Source: CAWBOY01 sp963790585
Lineage (GTDB): Bacteria; Planctomycetota; Planctomycetia; Gemmatales; Gemmataceae
Direction of reading: 5' to 3'
DNA: 64,000 bases
NCBI GenBank assembly: GCA_963790585.1
Contig: CAWBOY010000001.1
Span: 372,001-436,000 of the forward strand
A program made the translations under genes and the position numbers. This document shows, one piece after another, positions 63,250 through 64,000 of this stretch. The notes below the pieces were generated by a model. It was not told where the DNA came from. It saw only the letters and a program-made list of their open reading frames with translations, and ran no database searches. Numbering within the stretch: the stretch's first letter is position 1; every line of letters starts with the position of its first letter.

Positions 63250-64000
63250 ATGGCGGGGCAACGATTGCCGTTTGAAACTGAAATTTATGAAATGGAAGAG
63301 CTGCTGGTGCGCTTGGAGACAGGGCCAGGCGTGGCCACTCAAGCGGTGGAGGAGGTACGCCGGATTCGCCGCGAACTCGTCAATCTAAAGCGGCGCATCT
63401 ACAGCAACCTCAACAATTGGCAAACGGTCCAGGTTGCCCGCCACAAAGAACGGCCTCAATTTTTGGACTATGTCGATCTGGTATTTCAAGATTTCGTCGA
63501 AATGCACGGCGATCGAGCTGTCGGCGACGACCGCGCCGTGCGAACCGGATTTGCCAGAATTGGGGATTACCGGGTTCTGCTCGTCGGGCACCATAAGGGC
63601 AGAACGCAGGCTGAGCGTAAGGAATGTTTCTATGGCTGCGCGCATCCCGGAGGGGTATCGCAAGGCGCTCAAGAACATGCGCCTGGCCGCCAAGTTTCAT
63701 ATTCCCGTCATCTGTCTTATCGACACTCCTGGTGCCTTCCCTGGCATCGGCGCTGAGGAGCGTGGCCAATCCCAGCTAATCGCCATGAACATTCTCGAGA
63801 TGTCCCGCCTGCCGACGCCGATCGTTTGCGTCGTCATCGGGGAAGGGGGATCCGGCGGTGCCTTGGGCCTGGGGGTCGGCGACCGAGTGAGCATGCTTGA
63901 ATTCGCCTGGTACTCGGTCATCAGTCCCGAGGGGTGCGCAGGAATTCTGTGGAAGGAAGCCAACGAGACGACCAAGCCGATGGCGGCCGAAGCGCTACGG
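63250..64000 (+). CDS. accA: Acetyl-CoA carboxylase carboxyltransferase subunit alpha, runs off the window, one frameshift
   Basis: ATG 63250 gives MAGQRLPFETEIYEMEELLV. PQFLDYVDLVFQDFVEMHGD, VLLVGHHKGRTQAERKECFY and GCAHP match AccA, which transfers carboxyl from biotin to acetyl-CoA in fatty-acid synthesis. After GCAHP the frame is lost: CCCGGAGGGG at 63646-63654 has one G too many, and family sequence continues in the next frame as GYRKALKNMRLAAKFHIPVI, DTPGAFPGIGAEERGQSQLI and EGGSGGALGLGVGDRVSMLE. The gene is essential, so this is probably a consensus error. It continues past 64000. Confidence 0.92.

Overview
The window looks like a piece of a GC-rich planctomycete chromosome, probably Gemmataceae or Isosphaeraceae-like. 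I infer this from the housekeeping set (VIT/von Willebrand A protein, Tat-exported sugar isomerase, small Ser/Thr kinase, accA, YbhE-type lactonase) and from the mobile-element families. Ordinary chromosomal genes occupy only the two ends (1-2.5 kb and 57.5-64 kb). The roughly 55 kb between them is a patchwork of integrated elements, insertion sequences, broken genes and defence genes.

Layout. (a) 1-2.4 kb: end of a GIY-YIG-like gene, then a lactonase. (b) 2.5-11.3 kb: an integrative element of about 8.7 kb in a tRNA-Pro(GGG) gene. It is bounded by the intact tRNA and a displaced copy of the tRNA 3' half, and carries its own tyrosine integrase. Its cargo is a secreted papain-like protease, several small zinc-ribbon and unknown proteins, a HTH/AT-hook protein, and a long inverted repeat that encloses a SWIM-finger gene pair and has been invaded by an IS630 element. 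(c) 11.4-28.5 kb: a second integrase and the remains of a conjugative or mobilizable element (VirD4/TraG coupling protein, ParB-like protein, MobF relaxase-helicase), interrupted by an IS1634-type and an ISAs1-type element. (d) 28.7-40.7 kb: a deletion scar at a 162-bp miniature element, two back-to-back AbiEi/AbiEii toxin-antitoxin pairs each with its own promoter palindrome, and a DISARM drmD helicase gene cut by an unusual four-gene IS21-type element. (e) 40.7-50.9 kb: an IS110 element, a low-GC short-chain dehydrogenase (SDR) split by a second IS1634 copy, a TetR regulator, three more SDR genes, and REP-transposase and integrase fragments. (f) 51.1-54 kb: a compact operon of TcmP, a three-Cys protein (DUF5131) and a DUF6602 nuclease-like protein. 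This is the best candidate for a little-described system. (g) 54.1-56.5 kb: a second IS110 copy in tandem with a decayed third copy. (h) 57.5-64 kb: chromosomal genes ending in accA.

Single-base frameshifts recur in otherwise intact genes, including the normally essential accA. Many of them are therefore probably consensus indels rather than true pseudogenes. By contrast, the insertions by ISAs1 and by IS1634 copy B rejoin perfectly in frame when the element and one target duplication are removed, so those are genuine gene disruptions.
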